From assembly GCA_963930775.1 (NCBI GenBank), contig OZ005693.1, positions 9,236,006 through 9,300,005 of the forward strand: DNA of 64,000 bases, in the 5' to 3' direction. The number at the start of each line of letters is the position of its first letter. Positions within the stretch are counted from its first letter, which is position 1. Positions 1 to 10,661 of this stretch are shown piece after piece. The translations under genes and the position numbers were made by a program. The notes under the pieces were generated by a model that saw only the letters and a list, made by a program, of their open reading frames with translations, had not been told where the DNA came from and made no database searches. This DNA comes from Cliona cf. orientalis. Taxonomy: Eukaryota; Porifera; Demospongiae; Clionaida; Clionaidae.

Positions 1-311
1 TTGTTGTTTTCTACTGCCCCTGCAATACTGGCTACACTGGAGTTGTCCCACCATTCATAGAACAAGACTACTTCTGTGATACTGGAAGTACCTATAGATG
101 GCAAGCTCAGTTCTACCATGCTGATCCTCTTTGGGATGGCTCAGGCTGTGGTCCAAACAGCTATAGGTGCTGTGGCTTCAATAACCCACCCTGGTTCTGT
201 AAACAACTACCACAGCCAACCACTGATGACATTGAGATGAGGGTGTGTGTGGATGAGTCAACCTCCAATGAAGATATTGCTCTAGAGACTGTTCAGATTT
301 TTGTACAGTAG
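1..311 (+). CDS. FL-A0: 3' end of a fibrinogen-like secreted protein (partial)
   Basis: This is the last part of the final exon of a gene that starts before the window, in the frame whose stop is TAG at 309-311. It carries the family's C-terminal signature: a CPCN loop, VPPFIEQDYFCDTGS, a YxxDPLWDGSGCG stretch, CCGFNNPPWFCKQ and PTTDDIEMRVC, ending in VQIFVQ. It is followed by the usual AT-rich 3' flank with a TA microsatellite. No defect is visible in the part present. Whether the upstream exons are intact cannot be judged. Confidence 0.85.
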   Translation, partial: VVFYCPCNTGYTGVVPPFIEQDYFCDTGSTYRWQAQFYHADPLWDGSGCGPNSYRCCGFNNPPWFCKQLPQPTTDDIEMRVCVDESTSNEDIALETVQIFVQ

Positions 312-1452
312 GGAAGGACAACTGTATTAAGTTTGTAGGTTTGAGTGTGATATATATATATATATGTATATACTATCTATCTTTGGTGTGATGGTTATGT
401 AACTTTAGTATGCAGTATGGTAAAGTATAGGAATTGACTCTGAATTAATATCTTTTGCTACTAGAATTATAATATTTAATGTAAGGGCTTAGGCAATAAT
501 ATTAATACGTAGCTAATGGTACAGTATTTCTTTAAAATCATGAAATTTAAAAATTAGTTAAGTTATATCTTGGGGATTAACGACACGAATAGGGAAGGGA
601 GAAAAGAGACTATTTGCCGAACATCTTTAAGTTAGTGTGAGGCAACTAATCCTACTTTGCATACCACTTTGTGTCTGTATGCATGCATACATGTACGCAC
701 ATGTATGACCATCATGCTTAGGAGACCATGCAATTTTCTGCTGGAAGTATAGGGCTTAATTGTCTCAAATTGGGGGTGGGCTGACATTACAGCCAAATCA
801 ATATATTTAACTGCAGCTATACTATAATTGGTATACTATATTTCTTTGGTACATGCAAAAGAAAGTAGGACAAATAGCACAGGCATTAAAATTAAACATA
901 GGATATCTGATTCATTGCTTACACGACCTTGAAGAGTATATTGACTTCATGAATACTGCAATTAGTGGTGGTGTGGTTGCATGTGTAGCTGTGTAAACTG
1001 TATAGTGAAGCAGACAAACCACAGTTAGCTACTAGAGGACCACACTAAGTGGTGGTGACTTGCAATGACGTTAATGCTACTGCATGTGTAAGTTGTACAC
1101 TCCTCCGGCTAATGCATAAAAATCCATTGTTCTTCATCACTAATAAATTGGTCACTATTATATGCAGTATAACACTATCCCCATGGCAGTGATGTCCAAA
1201 ATTTGTGTGTAACTAATAATAGATGGCCCACTTTGTTGGCTAGTTGTACCCAATGACGTCATAAGATATGGACAAAGAATGGGACGACATATATAACAAT
1301 TATGAGTTTACACGTCAATGAAGGACCTTTGTGCACTTACACGTCAATGAAGGGTCATGGTATGCAGCTATAAAAGTATCCAACAATCTCTAAGTGAGAT
1401 ATTCACACACAGAAGTAGCAACAAAAAAGATAGATTTTATTGAGTTGCAGAA
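312..1452 (+). promoter_or_regulatory. Intergenic spacer and type I promoter of FL-A1
   Basis: No coding sequence is seen at 312-1200. A TA microsatellite lies near 350-366. The promoter block holds a perfect TGACGTCA (CRE/ATF palindrome) at 1254-1261, two direct repeats of TTACACGTCAATGAAGG at 1308-1324 and 1337-1353, and a TATA box (TATAAAAG) at 1369-1376, about 77 bp before the ATG. The same order of elements recurs before the other type I copies, for example TATA at 5646, 6940, 8923 and 55668. Binding by CREB/ATF factors is inferred from the site only. Confidence 0.6.
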
Positions 1453-2824
1453 ATGATGAAACAGCTTTTGGTGATTTCAGCCCTCCTGATGATTGGAGGA
1501 AGAGTGCTAGCACAGCAGCAACAGATTGAAGAGGAAAACCCGACTAGTAAGCTTCTTCTTCCGAGAAGATACAGTGTAAAAGAAAGCCGTGTGATCATAC
1601 AATCACTTTATTTGTGCATGTAGGTGGAGCAAAAAACTGCGTTAGTAGGGAGGAGTTTGACACACTTCAAAAGGAATTATATTATTGGCAGAATACAACT
1701 ATCAATCTATTGAAAAAATATCTAATTGACAACGAACTTCAAGGTAATTAAATTATTGCTCAATCAATAAAATTGCAATTAATTGTACAATACACACAGA
1801 GGAACAATCAAGTCACTGTTCAGTGAGTGATGACAGTTTCCTTAAAGATAAGGTTGAAGAATTAGGTCAAAAGGTAGAAGGAATACTCAATCAGACACAA
1901 GGTATGATTTCATCAACACACAATAAGCATACAAACTATAATCTACCACCAAGCTGAGTTTCTTTCACTTGCTTAGATATTTCAAGTGTAAAGGACAAAA
2001 TTGAGAGACTTGAAGATCAACTGAGTCACCCTTCGATGGGATCATTCCTCAACCCAGCTCCTTCTTGTCAGCTCATCCCACAAGGCTCTCCATCAGGACA
2101 TTACTGGATTCAGAATGCAGGGACTGGATATGCTAACCTGGAGTACTGTGACATGACCAGGAGATGCTGTAACAGCACAGGAGGCTGGATGAGGGTGGCC
2201 CACCTGGACATGACTGACACCAACCAACGCTGCCCTTCAGGATTCAGACTGATTACATCACCAAAGAGGACATGTGGCACTCCAGGGAGAAGATGTGTGT
2301 CCACCACATTCCCTCTCAATGGAGTCAAGTACTCCAGAGTGTGTGGGAAGATCAAAGCTTACCAGTATGGCAGTCCAGATGCATTAGTCCCCTACCATTC
2401 CAATCGTGCTATTACAGTGGACAGTTACTACGTTGATGGGGTCAGCTTGACTCATGGTCAAAGACCACGGAAACACATTTGGACATTTGCTGCTGGTCCA
2501 GACGAGACTAGATCTTCTGCAAACCGTTGCCCCTGCAATACTGGCTACACTGGAGTTGTCCCACCATTCATAGAACAAGACTACTTCTGTGACACTGGAA
2601 GTACCTACAGTTGGCGAGCTCAGTTCTATTATGCAGATCCTCTTTGGGATGGCTCAGGCTGTGGTCCAAACAGCTATAGGTGCTGTGGCTTCAACAACCC
2701 ACCCTGGTTCTGTAAACAACTACCACAGCCAACCACCGACGACATTGAGATGAGGGTGTGTACAAATGAGCCAAACTACCGAGAAGATATTGCTCTAGAG
2801 ACTGTTCAGATTTTTGTACAATAG
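1453..2824 (+). CDS. FL-A1: secreted coiled-coil fibrinogen-like protein, 387 aa
   Basis: Reconstructed exons are 1453-1546, 1624-1743, 1800-1901 and 1977-2824. All introns are GT-AG and phase 1, and the total is 1164 nt including the stop. Residues 1-21 form a signal peptide (MMKQLLVISALLMIGGRVLA, cleavage before QQQQ). Residues ~32-125 are heptad-rich, with one cysteine in KNCVSREE and one in SSHCSV that could link chains, and with NTT and NQT glycosylation sequons. From about 136 follows the cysteine-rich domain: SCQLIPQG, YWIQNAG, YCDM, GGWMRVAHLDM. This start resembles the N-terminal part of fibrinogen-related domains, but the rest is a family of uncharacterised extracellular proteins I know from cnidarians and sponges. 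Exon 2 has an extra LQ at its end, shared only with FL-B10. The role (lectin-like recognition) is inference. Confidence 0.85.
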
Positions 2825-3697
2825 GGCAGGAGAACTGTAATTTCGTAGGTTTGAGTGTGTATCTACTTTTGGTAGCTTTAGTATGCAGTACAGTAAAGGA
2901 TAGGCATTGACTCAGAATTAAGGCTCATGCAATATAAAATGATTGTTTGATGGTATAGTATATTAATTTTTACGATAAAAAGTTATAGTCAGGGGACAAA
3001 CTGCTTATACTTTGGGATGGACGACAAGAGGAAAGGAAAAAAAAACGGGATAATATTATTTGCTATGTGCCTTAGTGTGAGGCAACTAATCATCTCACTT
3101 CGTATTTATTTTGTACGCATGCATACATATACACATCCGTCATAATAATGGAATTTGTTAAACCAGGTCTGACTCATATTATAAGTTAGCAAATTGGTAA
3201 CTGTTACACACGTACTAAAGTTGAACCAGTAATCAACAATATACCTATGCAGTGACGTCCAAAATTGGTGTATAACTAACGACAGATGGGCCAGTATACA
3301 TAACCTTCTTAGCTATTTGTACCCCAATGACATCATGAGACATTGGATAATAACAAAATAGCCACTATTGCAGACAGCATTCCTAGATTGACATTAGTGG
3401 TGATGTGGTCAGTCAGTAGCTGTGTAAACTATAGTGAGGCTGCATGTCTCTTTGAGCCAGATAAACCACAGTTAGCTACTGCAGCAGCAGAAAGGACCGC
3501 ACAAAGTGGTGGCATGAACTGATAGTGACGTCATTAAAAAGATGCTACTGTGTAAATTGTACTCTCTTCCTGCTAATGCATGATACTTTAGTAATTATCA
3601 TGCACTTACACATCAGTGAAGGATCATTGCATAGCTATATAAGTAATCTCTAAGTTAGGTACTCATGCACACAGAAAGAAGACTTTGAAGTGCAGAA
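2825..3697 (+). promoter_or_regulatory. Spacer and type II promoter of FL-A2
   Basis: No gene is seen. The spacer contains a block (GGATGGACGACAAGAGG...) that recurs before the other type II genes near 39590, 48535 and 53035. A perfect TGACGTCA lies at 3526-3533, followed by a CATCAGTGAAGGATCATTGC element and a TATA-like TATATAAG at 3636-3643, about 60 bp before the ATG. The architecture differs from the type I promoter, although both carry a CRE-like palindrome and a GTCAATGAAGG/ATCAGTGAAGG-type element. Confidence 0.55.
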
Positions 3698-5190
3698 ATG
3701 CTGAAACTAGCTTTTACAGTAGTGATTTTAGCCCTCCTGACGATAGGAGAAAGAGTGTTAGCACAGCAGCAACAGATTGAAGAGAAAAACCTGACTAGTA
3801 AGCTGCTTCTTCCAAGAAGATACAATGTAATGGAAACCATATGATCATACTATCACATTGTAAATAAATGAATACAGGTGGAGCAAAAAACTGTGTTGGT
3901 AGGGAGGAGTTTGACACACTTCAGAAGGAGCTATATTATTGGCAGAATACCACTATCAACTTATTGAAAAAATATCTAATTGACAACGAAGGTAATTTAA
4001 TTAATTATTGCTGAATCTGCAAGCATATAATTATATAGCCACAGAGGAACAATCCAGCCACTGTTCAGCGAGAGATGACAGCTTCCTTATAGACAAGGTT
4101 GAGGAATTAGACCAAAAAGTAGAGGGAATACTCAACCAGACACAAGGTACTAACCAACAACCACATTCATCATGAGTAATATTATTGGCCTATATAGCTG
4201 ACTTGACCAAAACACAATCATTAGGCTAGCTACACAACTTAAAACTGTTTTACGGCTTGATAACAACAGCATGCATGTAGACATATTCCGATTTACTACA
4301 ACTAAGCTGAATTTTATTACCTGCTTATAGCTGTTAGCATCGATATTTCAAGTGTAAAGAACAAAATTGAGAGCCTTGAAGATCAACTGAGTCACCCTTC
4401 GATGGGATCATTCCTCAACCCAGCTCCTTCTTGTCAGCTCATCCCACAAGGCTCTCCATCAGGACACTACTGGATTCAGAATGCAGGGACTGGATATGCT
4501 AACCTGGAGTATTGTGACATGACCAGGAGATGCTGTAACAGCACAGGAGGCTGGATGAGGGTGGCCCATCTGGACATGACTGACACCAACCAACACTGCC
4601 CTTCAGGATTCAGACTGATTACATCACCAAAGAGGACATGTGGCACCCCAGGGAGTAGATGTGTGTCCACCACATTCCCCCTCAATGGAGTCAAGTACTC
4701 CAGAGTGTGCGGGAAGATCAAGGCTTATCAGTATGGTAGTCCAGATGCATTTGGACCCTACTTTTTTAATCGTGCTATTACAATAGACGATAGTTACATT
4801 GAAGGGGTCAGCTTGACTCACGGACAAAGTCCACGGAAACACATCTGGACATTTGCTGTTGGTAATGATGAGACTAGCCGCTTTAATCAACACCGCTGCC
4901 CCTGTAATATCCGCTACACCGGAGCTGTCCCTCCATTCATAGAACAGGACTACTTCTGTGACACTGGAAGTACCTATAGATGGCAATATCAATTCTACTA
5001 TGCAAATCCTCTTTGGGATGGCTCAGGCTGTGGTCCCAACAGTAGGTGCTGTGGTTTCAATAACCCACCCTGGTTCTGTAAACAACTACCACAGCCAACC
5101 ACTGATGACATTGAGATGAGGGTGTGTGTGGATGAGCCAAACTCCAATGAAGATATTGCTCTAGAGAATGTTCAAATTTTTGTACAGTAG
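3698..5190 (+). CDS. FL-A2: secreted coiled-coil fibrinogen-like protein, 391 aa, type II leader
   Basis: Exons are 3698-3797, 3878-3991, 4045-4146 and 4331-5190, giving 1176 nt with all introns phase 1. The signal peptide is of the second kind (MLKLAFTVVILALLTIGERVLA). Intron 3 is longer than in type I genes, and exon 4 begins with AVSIDISSV rather than DISSV. Exon 3 has a second possible acceptor 6 nt upstream, also in frame. Variable loop 1 reads FGPYFFNRAITIDDSYIEG, and loop 2 (NDETSRFNQHR) differs from FL-A1, while the flanking sequence is nearly identical. A polyadenylation signal AATAAA lies at 5237-5242. Confidence 0.85.
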
Positions 5191-5731
5191 CTAGAATCCG
5201 ATCATGAGCTCGAGACTGTATTGTAGACATGCTAAGAATAAACTGCAATAGTTTCTATAGACAGTAGTATTAAAAATCATATTATATGCATGCATTACCA
5301 TGGAGGCCTTAATTTTGTGTGTGGAAATTTCAGAACTGCCCAAGTCAACCACAAAAACTAATTGCTCCAACCTACTATCTGCCAAAATGGCACTTTGCGA
5401 TAATAACTTAAAAATCCATTGTTCTTCATCGCTAATAAATTATTGGTCACTATTACGCAGTAATACTGTCCCCATGGCAGTGATGTCCAAAATTTGCGCG
5501 TAACTAACAAAAGATGGTCCACTTTGTTGGCTAGTGACATCATGAGATATGGATAAAGAATGGGACGACATAACAATTATGAGTTTACACGTCAATGAAG
5601 GACCTTTGTGCACTTACACGTCAATGAAGGGTCATGGTATGCAGCTATAAAAGTATCCAACAATCTCTGAGTTAGATATTCACACACAAAGGTAGCAATA
5701 AACAACTAAGATTTTGAATTGAGTTGCAGAA
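5191..5731 (+). promoter_or_regulatory. Spacer and type I promoter of FL-A3
   Basis: Contains the FL-A2 polyadenylation signal, a conserved spacer, the paired ACGTCAATGAAGG repeats and a TATA box at 5646-5653. The CRE site is not preserved here, because the stretch before GACATCATGAGAT is shortened. No coding sequence is seen. Confidence 0.5.
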
Positions 5732-6119
5732 ATGCTGAAACAGCTTTTGGTGATTTTAGCCCTCCTGATGATAGGAGGAAGAGTGCTAGCACAGCAGCAC
5801 TAGCACAGCAGCAACAGATTGAAGAGGAATATCTGACTAGTAAGTTTCTTCTTCCGAGAAGATACAATGTAAAAGAAAGCCGTGTGATCATACAATCACT
5901 TTATTTATGCATGAATGAATATAGGTGGAGCAAAAAACTATGTTAGTAGGGAGGAGTTTGACACACTTCAAAAGGAGCTATATTATTGGCAGAATACCAC
6001 TATCAACCTATTGAAAAAGTATCTAATTGACAACGAAGGTAATTAAAGTATTGCTCAATCTAACATTGCAAATAATCATAACAGCTACAGAGGAACAATC
6101 CAGTCACTGTTCAGTAGCT
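5732..6119 (+). pseudogene. FL-A3: broken fibrinogen-like gene lacking the whole C-terminal domain
   Basis: The leader exon starts at 5732 but a short duplication of the ACTAGCACAGCAGC kind puts a TAG in frame right after the signal peptide. Exon 2 is present around 5926-6038. Exon 3 starts near 6090 and stops after CACTGTTCAG, where it is joined directly to the normal 3' flank (TAGCTAGAATCCGATC...). Intron 3 and all of exon 4 are missing. The short shared CAG/TTCAG at the joint is consistent with a deletion through microhomology. An AATAAA follows at 6164-6169. Confidence 0.8.
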
Positions 6120-6368
6120 AGAATCCGATCACGAGCTCGAGACTGTATTGTAGGTATGCTAAGAATAAACTCTAATATTAAGCAATAGCTTCTATGCACA
6201 GTAGTATTATGATAATTATGCATGCATTACTGTGGAGGCCTTAATATTCATGTGTGGAAATTTCAGAACTGCCAAGTTAGCCATTTGCTCCAACCTTCTA
6301 TCCGCCAAATTGTACTTTGCGATAGTAATTTAAAAATCCATTGCTGTCCATGTCACTAACAAATTGGA

Positions 6369-6666
6369 TAATAGAGAGAGAGGGAGAGTATCCTACTTCA
6401 CTATGGGCCTGTGTTACAACACTTTACGGGGGTCATGACCTTTATAATGATATTCACAGGCTTGAGGCCTCAGTCCTAGCCATTTGTGGGCATGTAGCTA
6501 AACCTCATGTACTGTAGAGCACTAATGCAAGTTGATGCAGCTGCTATATATGTGGACAATCCATGAAACCACTTTCTATATGAATATCATTACAAAGGTC
6601 ATGACCCCCGCAAAGGGGTTGTAACAAAGGTCCATAGCGAAGTGGGCTACTCTCCCTCCTCTATTT
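6369..6666. mobile_element. MITE-like element with long terminal inverted repeats
   Basis: About 300 bp inserted in the spacer between FL-A3 and FL-A4. The left end (AATAGAG..GGGAGAGTA, then a stretch ending CTTTATAATGATATTCA) is an imperfect inverted copy of the right end (TGAATATCATTACAAAGGTCATG... to CTCTCCCTCCTCTATT), so arms are about 75 bp. There is no coding sequence. A shortened copy sits near 44146-44379. The class is not assignable by eye. Confidence 0.7.
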
Positions 6667-7024
6667 AAATTATACTCTTGCTATTATGCAGTTACTGTAA
6701 TGATTGTAGTGTAGCTACATGATCTTGTTGAGCTAGTCATATCAACAATGGCCCCATGCAGTGACGTCTGAAACTTGTGTGAAACTAACAACAGATGGCC
6801 CACTTTACTTAATAACATTGTTGGCTAATTGTACCCAAATGACATCATGAGATTTGGGACAATATAACAATTATGAGTTTATACGTCAATGAAGGACCTT
6901 TGTGCACTTACACGTCAATGAAGGGTCATGGTATGCAGCTATAAAAGCACCTAACAACCTCCAAGTTAGACATTCACACACAGAGGTAGCAACAAAAAAG
7001 CTAGATTTTATTGATTTGCAAGAA
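6667..7024 (+). promoter_or_regulatory. Type I promoter of FL-A4
   Basis: Has the paired ACGTCAATGAAGG repeats and a TATA box at 6940-6947. The CRE-like site is degenerate here (TGACATCA in place of TGACGTCA). Confidence 0.5.
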
Positions 7025-8398
7025 ATGATGAAACAGCTTTTGGTGATTTCAGCCCTTCTGATGATAGGAACAAGAGTGCTGGCACAGCAGCAACAGATTG
7101 AAGAGGAAAACCCAACTAGTAAGCTTCTTCCAAGAAGATACAATTGTAAAAGAAAGCTGTGTGATCATACTATCATGTTATTTGTGCATGAATCAATATA
7201 GGTGGAGCAAAAAACTGCGTTAGTAGGGAGGAGTTTGACACACTTCAAAAGGAATTATATTACTGGCAGAATACAACTATCAATCTATTGAAAAAATATC
7301 TAATTGACAACGAAGGTAATTAAATTATTGCTCAATCTATAACATTGCAAAACTAATAGTACTACAATACACACAGAGGAGCAATCCAGCCACTGTTCAG
7401 TGAGTGATGATAGTTTCCTTAAAGATAAGGTCGAAGAATTAGATCAAAAGGTAGAAGGAATACTCAATCAGACACAAGGTATGATTTCATCAACACACAA
7501 TAAGCATACAAACTATAATCTACCACCAAGCTGAGTTTCTTTCACTTGCTTAGATATTTCAAGTGTAAAGGACAAAATTGAGAGACTTGAAGATCAATTA
7601 AGTCACCCTTCAATTGGATCGTTCCTCAACCCATCTCCTTCTTGTCAGCTCATCCCACAAGGCTCTCCATCAGGACACTACTGGATTCAGAATTCAGGGA
7701 CTGGATATGCTAACCTGGAGTACTGTGACATGACCAGGAGATGCTGTAACAGCACAGGAGGCTGGATGAGGGTGGCCCACCTGGACATGACTGACACCAA
7801 CCAACGCTGCCCTTCAGGATTCAGACTGATTACATCACCAAAGAGGACATGTGGCACTCCAGGGAGTAGATGTGTGTCCACCACATTCCCCCTCAATGGA
7901 GTCAAGTACTCCAGAGTGTGCGGGAAGATCAAAGCTTATCAATATGGCAGTCCAGATGCATTTGGCCCCTACAATAATGATCGTTCTATTACAATAGACA
8001 ATCCTTACGTTGATGGGGTCAGCTTGACTCATGGACGAAGTCCACGGAAACACATCTGGACATTTGCTGCTAGTCCAGATGAGACTGGCGTTAATCAACG
8101 CTACTGCCCCTGCAATATCCACTACACTGGAGTTATCCCACCATTTATAGAACAGGACTACTTCTGTGACACTGGAAGTACCTATAGACGGCAATATCAG
8201 TTCTACTATGCAGATCCTCTTTGGGATGGCTCAGGCTGTGGTCTGAACAGCAGGTGTTGTGGCTTCAACAACCCACCCTGGTTCTGTAAACAACTACCAC
8301 AGCCAACCACTGATGACATTGAGATGAGGGTGTGTGTGAATGAGCCAAACTCCAGAGAAGATATTGCTCTAGAGACTGTTCAGATTTTTGTACAGTAG
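7025..8398 (+). CDS. FL-A4: secreted coiled-coil fibrinogen-like protein, 384 aa
   Basis: Exons are 7025-7118, 7202-7315, 7377-7478 and 7554-8398, totalling 1155 nt, all introns phase 1. The leader is type I with GTRVLA before the cleavage site. Loop 1 is FGPYNNDRSITIDNPYVDG; loop 2 (SPDETGVNQRY) matches the B6 type; loop 3 reads YRRQYQ. There is one change in the otherwise constant DGSGCGPNS (DGSGCGLNS). The 5' half is very close to FL-B6 at 45553, the likely counterpart in the second unit. A polyadenylation signal lies at 8451-8456. Confidence 0.85.
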
Positions 8399-9006
8399 CT
8401 AGAATCCGATCACGAGCTCAAGACTGTATTGTACATGTAGGTATGCTAAGAATAAACTCTTATTAAGCAATAGCTTCTATTATATGCACAGTAGTATTAT
8501 GATAATTATGCATGCATTACTGTGGACGCCTTATGTAGAAATTTCAGAACTGCCAAGTCAACCATTTGCTCCAACCTACTATCTGCCAAATAGTACAGTA
8601 ACTTTGCGATAGTAATTAAAAATTCTATTGCTGTCCATGTCACTAACAAATTGGTCAGTTACTTTAATGATTGTAATGTTACAGTAGCTACATGACCTTG
8701 CTAAGCTAATTATCAACAATGTCCCCATGTAGTGACGTCCGAAACTTGTGCGTAACTAACAACAGATGGCCCACTTTACTTAATAACATTGTTTGGCTAG
8801 TTGTACCCCAATGACGTCATGAGATATGGACAAAGAATGTGATGACATAACCATTATAAGTTTACACGTCAATGAAGAACCTTTGTGCACTTACACGTCA
8901 ATGAAGGGTCATTGTATGCAGCTATAAAATCACCTAACACGCTCTGAGTTAGATATTCACACACAGAGGTAGCAACAAAAAGCAAAGATATTATTGAGTT
9001 GTAGAA
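8399..9006 (+). promoter_or_regulatory. Spacer and type I promoter of FL-A5
   Basis: A perfect TGACGTCA lies at 8812-8819, then the paired ACGTCAATGAAG repeats and a TATA box variant TATAAAAT at 8923-8930. The spacer upstream is non-coding and closely matches the one before FL-B5. Confidence 0.55.
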
Positions 9007-10515
9007 ATGCTGAAACAGCTTTTGGTGATTTTAGCGCTCCTGATGATAGAGAGAGTGCTAGCACAGCAGCAACAGATTGAAGAAGAAAACCCGACTAGTA
9101 AGCTTCTCGAGAAAATACAATGTAAAAGAAAGCTGTGAGATCATACAATCACGTATACACGGTACTTATCTTTGTATGAATATAGGTGGAGCAAAAAACT
9201 GTGTTAGTAGGGAGGAGTTCGACACACTTCAAAAGGAGTTGAATTATTGGCAGAATACCACTATCAACCTATTGAAAAAATATCTAATTGACAACGAAGG
9301 TAATTAAATTATTGCTCGATCTAACATTGTAATAATCACAAAATTTTAATATTATACAGACACAGAGGAGCAATCCAGTCACTGTTCAGTGAGTGATGAC
9401 GGTTTCCTTAAAGATAAGGTTGAAGAATTAGACCAAAAGATAGAGGGAGTACTTAATCAGACACAAGGTAACTACATTAAATTTAATCATGCGTGAAACT
9501 ACCATAATAATATTATTATAATTATGCTATGGGGCTATCCATCGTCGGTTCACAATTTGGCCTAGCTTATTTGAACAGAATATAATCACTAGACTAAGCT
9601 GTCCTATGGTACATAATAAGCATAAATGCAGATTTATACAGCGTACCATAACTAAACTGAGTTCCTGTAATCTCCTTAGGTGTAAAGGACAAAATTGATA
9701 GGCTTGAAGATCAACTGAGTCATCCTTCGATGGGATCGTTCCTCAATCCAGCTCCTTCTTGTCAGCTCATCCCACAAGGCTCTTCATCAGGACACTACTG
9801 GATTCAGAATGCAGGGACTGGATATGCTAACCTGGAGTACTGTGACATGACCAGGAGATGCTGTAACAGCACAGGAGGCTGGATGAGGGTGGCCCACCTG
9901 GACATGACTGACACCAACCAACACTGCCCTTCAGGATTCAGACTGATTACATCACCAAAGAGGACATGTGGCACTCCAGGGAGTAGATGTGTGTCTACCA
10001 CATTCCCCCTCAATGGAGTCAAGTACTCCAGAGTGTGTGGGAAGATCAAAGCTTACCAGTATGGTAGCCCAGATGCACTCTTCCACTACCATGATAATAA
10101 TCGTGCTATTACAATAGACAATCTTTACGTTGATGGGGTCAGCTTGACTCATGGACAAAGTCCACGGAAACACATCTGGACATTTGCTGCTGGTGCAGAA
10201 GAAACTACCGCCTATTGCCCGTGTAATACTGTATCACATTACACCGGAGTTATCCCACCATTTATAGAACAAGACTACTTCTGTGACACTGGAAGTACAT
10301 ATAGATGGCAACATCAATTCTACTATGCAGATCCTCTTTGGGACGGCTCAGGCTGTGGTCCCACCAGTACCTGCTGTGGCTTCAACAACCCACCCTGGTT
10401 CTGTAAACAACTACCACAGCCAACCACTGATGATATTGAGATGAGGGTGTGTGTGAATCAAGCCACCAGTGATGAGGATATCGCTCTTGAAGATGTAGAA
10501 ATTTATGCCCAATAA
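9007..10515 (+). CDS. FL-A5: secreted coiled-coil fibrinogen-like protein, 380 aa, alternative C terminus
   Basis: Exons are 9007-9097, 9186-9299, 9366-9467 and 9680-10515, total 1143 nt, all introns phase 1. The signal peptide is one residue shorter (LLMIERVLA). Intron 3 is of a distinct kind, shared with FL-B5 only. Loop 1 is LFHYHDNNRAITIDNLY; loop 2 has a deletion/insertion pattern (AEETTAY, CPCNTVSHYTG). The C terminus is NQATSDEDIALEDVEIYAQ instead of the usual NEPNSNEDIALETVQIFVQ, and this tail is shared only with FL-B10. The stop codon overlaps an AATAAA at 10512-10517. Confidence 0.85.
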
Positions 10516-10546
10516 AACTTAAGATATATATTATGTAGGATAATTG

Positions 10547-10573
10547 TTTTGGTGATCATCATGATCACCAAAA
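10547..10573. repeat. Palindrome in the 3' flank of FL-A5
   Basis: Two 13-bp arms (TTTTGGTGATCAT and its complement) separated by one base, 31 bp after the stop codon. The same palindrome follows FL-B10 at 57154-57180 and no other copy. It could form an RNA hairpin or may be a remnant of a small insert. Confidence 0.7.
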
Positions 10574-10661
10574 ATCTTAGTCGTGCATGATAGTGTATGA
10601 TTTTGAGATGTAAGATAATCACTGTAGTATCAAGATATTATAGCAAGCATTTATAACTCAC

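Noticed and set aside
2110..2355. Conserved antisense ORF (MIFPHTLEYLTPLRGN...) present opposite every fibrinogen-like exon 4
   Set aside because: It lies wholly within the conserved coding strand, has no splice or start context of its own, and is conserved only because the sense sequence is. Treated as a shadow.
1..10515. Canonical fibrinogen C-terminal domain (ficolin or FREP) identity
   Set aside because: Only the first ~60 residues (YWIQ, YCDM, GGWMRV) resemble that domain; the calcium and ligand site region of true fibrinogen-related domains is not visible, so the name is limited to fibrinogen-like.
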